Below, piece after piece: positions 47,169-60,776 of a stretch of 64,000 nucleotides of DNA. The stretch is from Okapia johnstoni. Taxonomy: Eukaryota > Chordata > Mammalia > Artiodactyla > Giraffidae. The notes under the pieces were generated by a model, which worked only from the letters and a program-made list of their open reading frames with translations, was not told the origin of the DNA and searched no databases. Position 1 is the first letter of the stretch, and each line of letters begins with the position of its first letter. The position numbers and the translations under genes are program-made. The stretch spans positions 47,992,001 through 48,056,000 of the forward strand of contig CM044320.1 in assembly GCA_024291935.2 (NCBI GenBank), given 5' to 3'.

Positions 47169-48212
47169 TTAAAAATATTTTACACTGTTTTATAACATCA
47201 TTCAAGTGATTTTTATCTAAAAACATTTAAGAATCAATAAATTGTTTTTCTTATTTTTTAAAACTATAGTTTTTTAAACTGTCTTATTCTATAGTGGTAC
47301 CTGGCTCTTACCTCAAGCCCATCCTTTTTGTTTGGTGTGACCATGAGCAGGAGTTTAATTTCTTCTGCCTCAGTCTTTTTGCTGTTTTTAGCCCAATATT
47401 CTTGATTTTAGTCCTCTGCCTCCTTCTGCCTTTAGTACGGGTGTTTCTAATTCCTAAACATTTCCAGGGTTCTGGAAGTGCTGCTTCTTTGTGGTATCCT
47501 CCTCTTCAGGCACATGGACTTGGCCTTCCTATGCTCTGCTAAGTCATCATTCTTTTATCTGCTTTTAATTTCCATTTATTGTGGTTCATGGATGCCTCTT
47601 AGTCATTAAAATTGGAGTTCGTGTTATTTCTTTTTTGCCTTAGTATTTGGGGGTAATAATTTTCAAGAAGAAAGCAGGGACCAACATCTTTGCTTTGAAA
47701 TTATAAGTTCATCCAAGTTAAATTTAATTTTGTTGTTTTTAGTTCATTGTGCCAACCTGTATCCCAGAACCTTATTACCCAACTTTTGTATCCTATTGCT
47801 CCCTGTCCTACATTTCATTCTTCAGACAAAACCACAAAACTTTCTCAATATAAGCTCCATGCTTTTCCACCTCTGAATCTCGATCCTCCTCTTGATCACT
47901 ACCTGTCCAAATTCTACTCATCTGACATGTTCCTATGAACACTTTAACTAAATTACCCCGGATCCTGAACCCACTGACATATAAAGGCAGAGGTAATGTC
48001 TCCCTTCATTTATCTGTTCAACCACTTTATCTGTAGTTTTTTTTATCACTTCATATCTTGTTCCTTGATAATTTAAAAATATTTTTATCTACTGTGTTGA
48101 AAAGAAAATCATGAGCAAAAGACCTATATATGCCTTGACCAATCTTTATATTCACTTTAACACCTTGCCTATAAGGTTGCTCAATCAATATCTGTTTTTT
48201 TGTTGTTGTTCT

Positions 48213-48335
48213 TTTTTGTTTTTGTTTGACCACACTGAGTGGCATGTGGGATCATACTTCCCTGGTCAGGGATGAAGCCACACCTCCTGAAGTGGAAGTG
48301 TGGAGTCTTAACCACTGGACCACTAGGGAAGTCCC
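48213..48335 (-). repeat. CHR-type SINE, short
   Basis: GTGGCATGTGGGATCATAC to CCACTGGACCACTAGGGAAG, the reverse complement of the tRNA-derived head, preceded by a T-rich tail. Confidence 0.82.
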
Positions 48336-49202
48336 AGTAGTTGTTGAATATACTATTTTATCCTGCATATTAACTCTTCCCAAATTTGTATCCCCTGAAA
48401 GTGTATAAATGCCCTATTTTTTCAAGTTCTTGATTTAAAATATTTTGTAGAACCAAACCAAAAATAGACCCTCAAGGTTGATGTGAACCTGCCAATCATT
48501 ACTCTTCAGATGACAGTTACTAAGCTATCTATAAATCCACTATTTTTCCTGTCTCCAAAGAATATCATGAGTGACGTTCAAAATATCCAACTGCAGATGT
48601 AGCAACTTGTTTGACAGAGCCCAGAATTGTGTTTCATTGGCATGGTCACTCTGGATTTCTTGTCACTTCTGCATCATCATCCAGTTCTGGCTTTTTGTTT
48701 AAACTTAAGTATGAAATCGTTAAATCAGTTCCCCCCATTGCTTCCTTTGTTGGAGGATGCAGTTTTCAACAGGGTAACTTAGGAGTCTGTCAGATGCTCT
48801 GACTTGAACAAATTAAAGCTGCCAGTACATATAAAGAGCTAATGTCACCCAGCCATCATGGTTGTATCTTATCCTTGTGTTTGTTTGCAACCTGTTTCAG
48901 GAAAATTTGACCTAAATCTTCCATCTGATCAGGCAACCAAGAAGTATATCCCCTCTGGTAATACAGCCTTTGCCTTCTTTTAACGTAGCTTGGTGATTCC
49001 TTTATCCCATGTTCAAGAATCTCCATGTAGTTTATATGAACTGGTTTAAAGGTATTTTGGTTTAAAGGTATCTTCCGCCTTCCATTATAAAACATTGTAA
49101 CATACTCCTTTCAAATGTCAGTTGCCATTCATGAATTTTTTCCCACTAAATGTTAGTCCCTGAAATTTACTTACTTTGAAATTTCAAGTTTGCTATGTAC
49201 AA

Positions 49203-49203
<1 letters not shown>

Positions 49204-49246
<43 letters not shown>
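49204..49246. repeat. (CA)n microsatellite
   Basis: About twenty uninterrupted CA units. Likely length-polymorphic. Confidence 0.95.
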
Positions 49247-49250
<4 letters not shown>

Positions 49251-50402
49251 TTCTTTTTAGGTGGTTGTTTTCTATTTGTTTATATCTCTTAACTTGATAG
49301 TTCTTCTACTTTATTTTTCTCTCCTATGATGTTGTTATTGTTCATAGTCACCGAGTTTTAGTTGAGGAATTTTCTTATCCTTTGATTTCAGTTTAAAGCC
49401 CCTTGATCATTCCAGTGGGTCTTGCTAAGCATAATTTTGGTTCTTCTAAATTACTTAACACTTTTCCGGGAGTATAATCATTCTAGTGTCATAAGTCATC
49501 CCCTAAAATATGATTCAGCAACATGTGCATAGCTAGTTGTGTTTCCTTTATCATTGTCCTTATAAAACTATAGCTTTAAAGTACAGTACCACCCTCCTTT
49601 AAAAAATACCTCACACAAGTGGAGAAGAGTCATTAGAGACCCCTTGGAATCTGTGGCATTGAATCCTTCAGTTTCTGTCATTAGCATGGGAATAATCTAG
49701 ATAGCTTTGTATCTCTGTACTCCAGGATAGTAAATTACCTTCCTATTCTAAACAGTTGTTTATTCTTCCAAGATGATTCAGTTCCTTGACAGTGACTGAG
49801 AGCAAGGAATATAAGAAAGAAAAATAAATTTGATGTAAGAGCTTAACCCCAGCTAATTCTAGAGGGTAGCTTTATTAGAAATTGTCTTATCAATACTAGA
49901 AAATGTTTCACTTTCCCAATAAGATTGTAGATTTTCATTAAAATGCCCATTTTTTTCTCAGCTTCTGAGAGTAAGATTTTCTTGCTTACCCACTTACTAA
50001 AAATTTAGTTATTAGCATAGAGAAAAACCGTATCAGCATAATTCATCAAATGAGTTTTACTTTGTCTTACTGTTATGATCTTAAGTAGTTTGTCACTCAC
50101 CATACACGTTACTACATGTTATATCAAAGCTGAATTTTAGAAGCCTGCATTCTGGAATTTAAGGAATTGTTTGTATCAAAAAAAGGAGAAAGAGCATGGT
50201 CTGCAGAAAACCTATCTTTCTGAAAGAAATCTCTATATACCAACAGTAAAAAAAATCTACTCCTAAGATCCCCAAAATAACCATTCTGTACTCAAAAGGG
50301 AGTTAACAGTGCCACAGGACACTAATACGAGGGCAGTAATACAATTTCTTTCGTTTTTAATTGTCTTTATATTTTTTTCATTTAAAATTTGAGTTGCTGC
50401 TC

Positions 50403-51846
50403 CATAAGCAGTGTCTTTTTTTTTGTGTAAATTATTTATTTTAATTGGAGGCTAATTACTTTACAATATTGTAGTGGTTTTTGCCATACATTCACATGAA
50501 TCAGCCATGGATGTACATGTGTCCCCCATCCTGAACCCCCCTCCCACCCACCTCCCTCCCCATCCCATCCCTCAGGGTTGTCCCAGTGCACCGGCCCCGA
50601 GTGCCGTCTCATGCATCAAACCTGGACTGGCAATCTCTTTCACATATGGTAATATACATGTTTCAATGCTATTATCTCAAATCATCCCACCCTCGCCTTC
50701 TCCCACAGAGTCCAAAAGTCTGTTCTTTACATCTGTGTCTCTTTTGCTGTCACGCATATAGGGTCATTGTTACCATCTTTCTAAATTCCATATATATGTG
50801 TTAATATACTGTATTGGTGTTTTTCTTTCTGACTTAATTCACTCTGTGTAACAGGCTCCAGTTTCATCCACCTCATTAGAACTGATTCAAATGCATTCAT
50901 TTTAATAGCTGAGTAATATTCCATTGTGTATATGTACCACAGCTTTCTTATCCATTCGTCTGCCGATGGACATCTAGGTTGCTTCCATGTCCTGGCTTTT
51001 GTAAACAGTGCTGTGATGAACATTGGTGTTCACTTGTCTCTTTCAATTCTGGTTTCCTCGGTGTGTATGCCCAGCAGTGGGATTGCTAGGTCGTATGGCA
51101 GTTCTATTTCCAGGTTTTTAAGGAATCTCCACACTGTTCTCCATAGTGGCTGTAATAGTTTGCATTCCCACCAACAGTGTAAGAAGGTTCCCTTTTCTCC
51201 ACACCCTCTCCAGCATTTATTGTTTGTAGACTTTTGGATAGCAACCATTCTGACCATTGTGAGATGATACCTCATTGTGGTTTTGATTTGCATTTCTCTG
51301 ATAATGAGTGATGTTGAGCATCTTTTCATGTGTTTGTTAACCATCTGTATGTCTTCTTTGGAGAAATGTGTGTTTAGTTCTTTGGCCCATTTTTTGATTG
51401 GGTCGTTTATTTTTCTGGAATTGAGCTGCCGAGCTGCTTGTATAATTTTGAGATTAATTCTTTGTCCGTTGCTTCGTTTGCTATTATTTTCTCCCATTCT
51501 GAAGGCTGTTTTTTCACCTTGCTTATAGTTTCCTTCATTGTGCAAAAGCCTTTAAGTTTAATTAGGTCCCATTTGTTTATTTTTGCTTTTATTTGCATTA
51601 CTCTGGGAGGTGGGTTGTAGAGAATCCTGCTGTGATTTACATCAGAGAGTGTTTTGCCTATGTTTTCCTTTAGGAGTTTTATAGTTTCTGGTCTTACATT
51701 TAGATCTTTAATCCATTTTGAGTTTATTTTTGTGTATGGTGTTAGAAAGTGTTCTAGTTTCATTCTTTTACAAGTGGGTGACCAATTTTCTCAGCACCAC
51801 TTGTTGAAGAAATTGTCTTATCTCCATTGTACATAAGCAGTGTCTT
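50403..51846 (-). mobile_element. 5'-truncated L1 with 15-bp TSD
   Basis: Minus-strand L1 of bovine type, about 1.4 kb: poly-A (T run 50416-50424), 3' UTR, then the C-terminal part of ORF2. CATAAGCAGTGTCTT is exact at 50403-50417 and 51832-51846. On the minus strand, frames 51763-51407, 51545-51030 and 51023-50781 together give the ORF2 C-terminus, with [20 protein letters not shown] and [17 protein letters not shown] as diagnostic pieces. Frameshifts and stops separate them, so there is no functional ORF2, and ORF1 and the RT core are absent through truncation. Confidence 0.95.
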
Positions 51847-53927
51847 ATACCTGTAATCCCACATATACTGTTTCTCATTTTTTTCCAAAATCTTAATGCT
51901 TACTAGGCCCTCAACCCTCTTGTAATCTTTTCTTTTCCTTCCTTCCTGAATTATTACTTAGAACCATGCCATTCTCTTTCAAAAGACAGTGAGTGGGTTT
52001 CCCAAGCTCTTTCAGCTTCTCCATTTGTATAAAAGTTTGAATTTGCTGACTCCCAATGTAGTGATCACTTGGAAGACACAGAAAATCCCCTAACTTACAA
52101 ACATGAACTTTAAAAAAAAAAAAAATTCAGGCTTTCTGGGTATCAGGATGGACTACAGTCTTTTCTGGCTTTCTTTGTAAACTACCCTGAAAACTTCCTC
52201 TTCCCGGGTCCTAGATGTCTCCTGGAGTGTGCTGCTTTTATATTAATATTGGCCTTGCTTCTCTTGTCACATCCATGTAAATACACTTTAGAGATGAGAT
52301 AATTAAAACTGCTTAATTAATACAAACTGCTTTATGCAGAAGCCAACAAAGTCTTTCAAAAATCACAAGTACCAATGCACAGTACCTTGCTTTTTAGTTC
52401 TCATTTGTTTTTTCTTTCACCCCTGGATTACTACCTTCTGTGAGATCCAAGAATGACTACAGTTCAAGGAAGCAGTTACCTCTGAGACCATTTAGATGCC
52501 TCCAAGGACACCCAGATCTTTACCCTGTACTTCTGGATGCATCATGCTATACTTTCTTAGCTTTGTCATGCAATCAATCCCATGTGACTGTATTCTGACC
52601 ATATTGCCTCCTAAGATCTCAGTCCCTTCATTCATAAAATAATATCTAAAGGTCTTTTTAGCTTTTTGACCCACTAATTGATCTCCAAATTGTATCTCAT
52701 TATTAACAAATGTTCCTGGAACACCTGCTGGCCTTTTCTGATTTTTTTTTCCTTTTAAAGCAAGTTTTGCACAAGATTTTTCAATGAGTAATACTGTTGT
52801 GTTCCAAATGTGGCAGATAATTGATTCTGATTTAATGTTTGTTGTCATAATAGTTCAGCACAAGTCTTCACTAAATTACATATTGCATTTATAACTTAAC
52901 TGGAATTGTGTGCCTAGATCACTTTTCCAACAATTTCCCCCTTTTTTACTGGCAGAGCTTGGTGAATACTTTGCCAGTAATAAATTGTTCATTGGGAAAA
53001 TCCGACTTCCACATTAAGAAGCTAATGACTTGTATTTTTTGAAACCATATTTGCCAAAACAGTCTCTTCGGACACTTAGTTTTTTTTTTAAGCTCTGTTT
53101 TCTTTGGCTGGCTTAAAATGTGAATTGAATAATCTCCTTGGTTCTGGTGGTTCTGATGTATCTGTTGCCAGCCTGGATGTTGGCCTGGGGAAATGTGACT
53201 TCCATTACCTAAGGAAAGCATCTCCAACTGATTCATAAAATGTGCATCAAGAAATTATACACCTTGGACCTGGGGAAACTAATCAAGCATAAAGTATAAT
53301 GCATTTTAGGTAAGGCATAGGTTTTTAAGAGTGGTTCAGGGCTTTAAAACCTCGTTTGTGATATGACCTCCATGTGACTTCCCATGGTGTAGAGAGTTCC
53401 AGGATAGGTTTCTCATCACTGATTAACAATATAGTCAAAAGGAGGAGCTGCTGGTGCATATGTAGTCAAAGGTATGGAAAGCACTATTGCAGATGTAGTT
53501 TTAACAACTCTATGCCACTTTTTAAAATTTTTTAATTCTTTAGGTATTTTAATACGTGTTTCGTTTCCTTTATAATAGCTAAAGTTTACTGATCAGTATC
53601 AAGGTCAATATTTTTTTATTACATAAAGGTTTAGGGGCAGACAGTTTTCTCTGGTGTTTTAGCATCACACTGTTCATTGAAGGTAAAAGCTGGCATGGAC
53701 AGTGACTGATTACCCACACATATGAATGTAGATAAAGAAAAGATAAAAGTGAACATATTTGTCTGTTTAATTGTGTAATTTAGCCAACTTTGAAAATGGA
53801 AAAGGGAAAATATTTTTCCTTCCCAGTTCCATTTCCATTTGACTATAACTGAAAAAAAGAAGCAAAGCTTAGCAGAATGATAAACCACATGAGTAGTAAC
53901 TTTGAGTTGACATAAGTGGAGCTCAGT
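51847..53927. other. WASHC3 intron 5, unassigned minus-strand frames
   Basis: Two minus-strand frames (52492-52848, 118 codons; 52946-53236, 96 codons) stand out but show no domain, signal or family I recognise and are separated by stops. They could be chance frames or part of an old retrocopy. No named repeat seen. Confidence 0.4.
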
Positions 53928-54135
53928 GCTTTCTAGGTGGCGCAGTGGTAAAGAATCCACCTGCCAGTGCAGGAAACGGTTCGATCCCTGGGTCAGGAAG
54001 ATCCCCTGGAGAAGGAAATGGCACCCCACTCCAGTATTCTTGCCTGGAAAATCACACGGACAGAGGAGCCTGGCAGACTATAGTCCATGGGGTCTATAGG
54101 CAAAGATTTGAACACAACTGAGCACTGAGCACACA
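53928..54135 (+). repeat. Bov-tA SINE
   Basis: GGTGGCGCAGTGGTAAAG head, CAGGAAACGGTTCGATCCC B box and GGAAATGGCACCCCACTCC body. Confidence 0.9.
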
Positions 54136-54206
54136 AAGTTGAAGTCAGTGACCACAGTTATCCTGCTTCCTTTACATTCTGTCTTTCATCAAACATGAGA
54201 AAGGCT

Positions 54207-54338
54207 GGATAAAGATTTTCCCTAAGCTAACGTGACAGTTAGCTGCCAATGGAGAGTCCCTGAGGTAACAATGGATGAAGATTTTCCGTAAGCTAATGTG
54301 ACAGTTAGCTGCCAATGGAGAGCCCCTGAGGTAACAAC
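54207..54338. repeat. 66-bp tandem duplication
   Basis: Two adjacent copies, 54207-54272 and 54273-54338, sharing GACAGTTAGCTGCCAATGG and differing at about five positions. Not part of a repeat I recognise. Confidence 0.92.
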
Positions 54339-56296
54339 CCATGCTTTGCCATGGCCTGAGTAATTAGAAAACCTAGAAACAGGTACTTTTTGTTGTATTT
54401 GGCAAAAAAAAAAAAAAAATACTACTGAAATTACTTATTCTCTGCTAAAGTCAGTGAACCAGCCTCTAAGGAAACCACATGTAAAGAATTATCATGCCAG
54501 TTTTCCAGATTATGATTTTTCAATATTTTTGCTGTCTTTTAAATCCGTCCCATGTTGTCTTGAAATTGAAAGTTTGGAAGGTCAGAAGCAGTCTTGCCAT
54601 GTACACATTTAAAGTTAATAAATTTTGCTTTTATGATGTATTTGCTGTTATGTATATTCCTTGCTATTTTATTTTTCTTACATGTTTTTGTTAGAGCAGT
54701 AAACAATAATACTGCTAAATTCAGGTTTGAAATTTCTTGCTTTTCCTTATGTATTTGTTCTCCTGATTTCTTGTTTTCCTTAGGACACTGAAGGGAATGC
54801 ATGTAGTAGGCAGAGACTACTAAGTTAAATGGTTGTCAGTATCCATTTGGTGATTCACCTGCCTTGATGCTTATCTGTTCCTCATATAATCTTCACTAAT
54901 ACCACTTTTGCCCGTAACCATACAGCTCAGAATGTTAATGCTTGTGTAGCCTTCAGTTGCCATGAAAGTATTGATTTCAATAATTTGTTTATGGGAACTA
55001 GTTGTTTAACCATAACTACTTTTATTTACGGTGCTTATGATCTCTAGAAAGGTATACATATTTTGAACTGTGTACTTCAGGAGGGTTTAGAATTCTCAGT
55101 CATATTTGATGAATGGTCACACATCAACAAGCTGATCTACACAGATGCCTGTCTCCTTTAGAGCTGTAGAGAGGGTATTTGGCTGCTGTATGAATTCTTT
55201 GTTTTTTAGTCATGTATCAGATAATTTGAATTAATGTAAATAAAAACTTTTTAAAGGAGGAATAAGTGCCACATAAGAGAATTGGGATCACAAAATAATC
55301 TTCTTTTAAAAATAATTGATAAGGTAATAAATTTAGGATGCTAAATTTGTCAAATCAGCTTTTCTTAACAGTGGATATGAGAAAATTATATTTCTGTAAG
55401 ACCTTATTCTCCACATAATCTTTTGTATCTTCAGTCTCATAAGTAAAATAATTCAGGTAATGTGTGGGACAGCTTATCTGAAACAGTCCTTTCAGATTTA
55501 ATTCTTTGTTTCAGTTTATTTATTTTGCTGAGCATCAATAAGCTTTACTTCATCTGCCTTACATTCATTATAACACCATAATAGTGCACAAAAGAAAGAA
55601 AAAGAAGTAGAAGCAAGCAATCTAATACAGGGGAGAGAATTTTTAGAGGATAAGCTTAAGGTAGTTTTAAATTTAGTAGGAATTTCCTTTAAAAATTTTT
55701 TTCAGGGATTTCTTTTAAGTGATATATAAATGGGAAACAATAAAGATCAGGGGATTTAGCAGAAAATATTTTTATCTTTGACTTCATATCTTTCATTCCA
55801 ACTAATGTAAACAACTCCTTAACTCTTACGATAGAAGTTGTGACAGAAAGAACAGTACACCACTATTAAAGTTCATAAGGAAGCTTTTGAAGATTTGCTA
55901 AGAATGACAGTTTTTATACTTGCTGAAATGTGTGGTATGGTTCTTTTACTCTGAAACCAACTATAATTTGGGTAATTTTTAGTTACCCAACTTTGATTTC
56001 CCCATCTGTTTTTTCCTGCTGACCACCCCTGACAGAAGTAAGGGCCCTCACTTAAATGTTTTACAGATTGGTGAGGAGGAAATAATAGTACTGTAAATTA
56101 AGTAGTTGCTTACTCTTTTTAGAAATATTGTGATTTTCACCTTAACTATAAAGAAGTTGTCTGTCTAAGATGTGTAAATTAATAGGAGAAAAAGTAAAGA
56201 CCAGAGAAGAAAATGACCTTTAATAACTAAATGGGCTCACCTTAAGTGGGATAAAGTGTCATAGATGTTTTAGAGACCATCAACTTGAGAAAGGCA
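54339..56296. other. WASHC3 intron 5, unassigned
   Basis: AT-rich intron with an A-run at 54404-54419. Overlapping frames at 54494-54802 on both strands show no domain. Nothing else recognised. Confidence 0.5.
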
Positions 56297-56468
56297 TTTT
56301 TTTTTTTTTAATTTTTAAAGTTTATTTACAGGCTGTGTTGGGTCTTTGTCATGCTGTATGGGATCTTTATTTGCAGCATGTGGGATGTAGTTCCCTGAGC
56401 AGGGATCAAACCCAGGCCCACTGCATTGGGAAATGGAGTCTTAGCCACTGGACCACCAGGGAGGTCCC
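56297..56468 (-). repeat. CHR-type SINE
   Basis: T-rich tail, GGCTGTGTTGGGTCTTTGTC, GCATGTGGGATGTAGTTCC and CCACTGGACCACCAGGGAGG: reverse-oriented CHR SINE. Confidence 0.88.
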
Positions 56469-59400
56469 AGGAAGTCACTTTTAGTACCATACTCTAACAA
56501 GGATCTCAGCATAAGCATTCACAAGGAGGTGGTCAGTCCTAGTATAGAAGGTAATTTGTCTTGAATTGATCACATCATTTGTGAGTTAATTTTTTGGTAA
56601 GTATTATGCTACAGTTTGGAGAAAATGCTAATATGTTAACTGTATGTTTTAAAGGGAAATAAAGTAGATTTAAAAATACTGAATTTTATTGGGAAAAAAA
56701 TGAAAGTTATCTTTTCCTTTACCTGAAGATATCTACCTCTTTTATATTTATCTTAATACTGCAATTTTAAAAAAAATTTCCAGATGTACATGTATTTTAC
56801 CAAAGTTTTTCATAATATAAGACAGCATCCTAACTTCTCTTTTCTTGTTCTTTTCCTAGCCCAAGTTCACAAATGACTTTCATTCAGTTGGTTGGTTAGG
56901 TGATGTGCTGATGACCAGTTGATTCAGTCCCCTTCATTGTGGTTCTGAATGCACATAGAATGCCTCATCTTTGTCATCTTCTTTGAATGCATCACCAGGA
57001 GCATTGAATGAAAGACTCCTGATGCACTAATTCAAACACATTACCACTATCAGACTATTCGAAAGCAAATATTCTGTGTTTTTATCAGCAGAATATCCTT
57101 ATAATTAACTACTAAGAATTCTAGTATGTATAGCTTTTATTACCATGTTTGCAGATATTTCATTGAGTCTTTTTTAATAAGCATATATAATAATAACTTT
57201 TTAAAAACTGAACAGGAGTCCATCTGAATTTATTACACTTTTAAGCAACAAATTCCAAAATGATTTGCTATAGAAATTCTTTTGAAGTTTTTAATTCCTA
57301 GAAAGCAAAAGTATAGTTAAATTTAGAAAATGCTATTAATACATATTTCAGAGAACAAATATCATTTGAGTGAAATTAAGGATTGTAGTGTAGCTGACAT
57401 TTATAATGGAGTTATAGCATTAATTGACCTAACAAAGCAAGACTTCAAATTATAAATATTATCATTGCATTATAATGAAGTGGAGAAAATGAGTCTTCCA
57501 CAGAGTACTCTGAAATCAACAATTACTTGAGTAACTACAAAGAAAACACCATGTGCTTTTTTGGTCATAACACCTTATAGTTATCATATTACAGGAATAT
57601 CCTGGGGGAAAATCAACACATGAGGAAATTGATACAGCTGGATTGTGAATTATCTCATGATAATAGATCCCTCAGTTTTTGAAGTAATTTCTTTAAGGGT
57701 TTTTCTTGATAGGCATTTAGGTTAACTTTAGTTTGCATTTCTAAAAGCTATAGATGGAACTGCTAACGTATTTGTTTTATGAATGAAGTAATAATAACTG
57801 CCTGGGCCTTGGTCATCATGGCTGGTATCATTTTTGTCCATTTTATCATGTGATTTGTTCTTACATCTTTAAAGATATCTGATGGGCAGTCAGTGATAAA
57901 CACTTTCTCACTGGGATAATAATCACTTGAGATAGTCACTGAAAAAGGAATTACTCTTTAGCTCCATAGAAACTACTGTGTTTAGTGCTAGTCAAGATAC
58001 GTGAGCCTCTTTTTTGACCACATTTTTAGGTTCAAATTAATTACCCTTGGTGGCAGCAGAATGAGAGTTAATATCAGCATCATAGCATTTTCTAAATCTG
58101 TGTATCATTAGAAATGAAGCTTGCTTTTTTTTTAGATAGCCATCGTCCATTTTACAGTGATTAAGATAAGAGATTTACTTAAATAAATTTTATATTCCTT
58201 CATGGAAAGCTTTCTCAAGGAGATAGTTGAGCATGTAATTGTTTTTATGTTATGATTAGTTCAGTAAACATTTATTATCTATTATATAGACTATTTCACC
58301 TAAAATTTTTATTCTAAATGTAATACCTTATATTTCATATAATGAAATATAGATATTTTAAATACAGCACTATTGAAAATCAGAAGGCAAAGGAATGGTT
58401 GAATCCATTTACCTAAATTAAAATTTAAGTAAACACAGCCTGATTGGAGGACTGGCTGCCTTTTTCCAACCCATAGCATTTTTTCAATTCCTACTCACTC
58501 CCTCTTCCTTCCAGTAACAAAAAGTACTATCCACCTATCAACTCCATAGATCCTTATTGTTTACCTAAATAGGAGATAGCATATTTTCCATCTTTCATAA
58601 CTGAATTATGATACAAGCTCATAAACTGAGAGGAAAAACCTTGAAAATATGTATATTATTATTTTTAAAAAGGAAAGTCATTTATTTCTGTTAGATTGAG
58701 TAAGAGGGTTTCTTTTCCCCTCCCTCTTCTAATCTAAAACTGTAGGAGAATTTCAATAGGATTTATAAAGGAATTTAGTATCTTGGTTTTCATTAACATA
58801 ATAATAAATAGATGTAAATACTGGCAGTCCTATAAGCCTCCAACAGTTTTTGTGATATAAGAAAGTAGTGTTTAACTATTAGTATTGCCATCATAATTTC
58901 ATTAGTGTGGCTTCTTTACACAGTTTCTCCAGTGACGCAAATACAGACATGATTTTTTGGAACATCAGGCTTATGGCTTCCTTCTCTCTTCTTCATTACT
59001 TATGTTGGACAAACTACCATTATCACTTGCCAAAAATAATCCCACAGTTCAGTAGACTTCAGTTTTGAGGTCTCTCATGTCCTCCTTAGACCACCAGTAG
59101 CTTTGTCTTTTGGAGATCAGAAATTGGACGCTTCTTTTTGATGTCTAACAAACCAGACTCTGTTTCTTAACCTCTAAGGAAGAATATAGGAAAACAACAT
59201 TTTCTAAGCAACATCTCTGGAAACATAGTAGCAAATCTCTTTGGAGTAGATGGTTTGGAACAGAGGCCAAATTATTTTTGTATTGTGCTTTAATCAGATT
59301 TGTATTAAGGTAATGATAATAGTAAAGTCTTTAATATAGGGTAAGATAGTTATATGTATTTTTCTTTATATTTATGTACAGAAATGAATAAAGATGGACC

Positions 59401-60776
59401 AAATTTTGGTAATATCTGTATTCTCATGATGTAACCAGTTTTAAGAAACTAAGGATAAAATACAGAGCTTACAGATTCAGGCTTCTCTTATTCTTATACT
59501 ATAACCATTTCCATGAAACTAATGTTAAAATAGAAGGCTTTTCTAATTTTACCAACTTCCCTGCTCCCCAGTTCTCCCTTTCCACCCACTGCCCCCCCTC
59601 TCCAATCCCATACACGCTTTCTCTGCTATATTTTAGGAAACTTTTTTCAATCTTCATTTCTCCTCCCTTCTGTTTTCTCGGCTTTATAACTTATTTATAT
59701 AACCTTTCCAATGATATCCTGTGGATTATGCTAAATAATAATAAATAAATCATGTAGTTGAGTTTCAAAGACCTTATACCATCAAACCATAGTTAATAAA
59801 AACTGAGAGTTTTTTTAAAGTATGACCTTAACTCTGCTCTTTTCCCATTTCTCCCTAGCACTTCAGTGTTTCTTTATGCAATGTTTCAAACTCCTACCTT
59901 TCCCTGTTATACGAAAGAGTTGAGTGGCATTTAAATTATCAAGTAAAAATTTCCAAACTTGTATTTCAAGTGGTCAGCTTTCTCCTCTACTGTTAAATAA
60001 TTTTTATTAAAAAGTTATTATTAAGTACATTTTATCTCAAAATCTTTCAAGTCTTAGCTCCAGGTAATATATTTTTAAAGTGGTGCAAGTTTTAATCTTG
60101 AGCATACTTTATTCCAAATGTTAGAGTCTGTTCACACTGGATGCCCTAAAGCAAATAATTGCTTTTTTTCTCCCTATCTTTCATTTATCCTTAAACCTTA
60201 TAAGCTAGCAAAAGATCCAAAATTTTATCTTCTATCTCATTTGTCTTCTAAACCTTACATATTTCACTTTGCAGAATACCTTACAGATTGCCCCATGGAA
60301 CAGTATTGTTTTGAGAAGTATGGTTTTGAAGAAAATTCTACAATGATGCTATTTATTTTCATCCATCTAGTATTTAGGATGCATTAAAGTACCTGTTGCT
60401 ATCAGAGTCTTAATAGATTAGATTTTACAAATTTATAATATAAAACATAGCAGTTATGAAGGTGAATATGTAGGTGGGCCTATAAATGGCAGCCTTGCCT
60501 CTTCCACAAGAGAATCTTCCTGGCAACCTGTGAATCTGAAAGCCTTTGCTTTCCCAGCCTCTGCTAACCTAGCAAGCTGTAGAGACCTCAACTTTTTCTC
60601 CTCCATAGCCAAAATAAGAGATTATAGTTGTAGAAGGCATCTCTGACTCTTGCTACAGCTCTCTTTGCTGGGCTTTTTTTCTTTTAAGTAAGGATTAAAT
60701 TTTTAATACATTTTCTGATTTTAAAAATAAGGATTATAATTAAAAATAATTTGAGCTTAATTTGGCAAGATCTGTC
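56469..60776. other. WASHC3 intron 5, repeat-poor stretch
   Basis: About 4.3 kb of AT-rich DNA in which I see no lineage-specific SINE or LINE, no exon with splice support and no RNA gene. The 89-codon frame at 60118-60387 matches nothing I know. The absence of young repeats contrasts with the rest of the window. Confidence 0.5.

Larger units (their letters stand above)
47170..50402. other. WASHC3 intron 5, unassigned stretch with SINE and (CA)n
   Basis: Apart from the CHR SINE and the microsatellite listed separately I see no recognisable element. TGGTTTAAAGGTAT occurs twice in quick succession near 49042-49070. A 79-codon minus frame at 48856-49095 matches nothing I know. Confidence 0.45.

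Noticed and set aside
49204..49246. CRISPR-like or other functional array
   Set aside because: Plain (CA)n microsatellite in a mammalian intron with no spacers.
51030..51763. Minus-strand frames of 171 and 118 codons as a gene
   Set aside because: They are the C-terminal part of L1 ORF2 in a truncated copy with TSD and poly-A.
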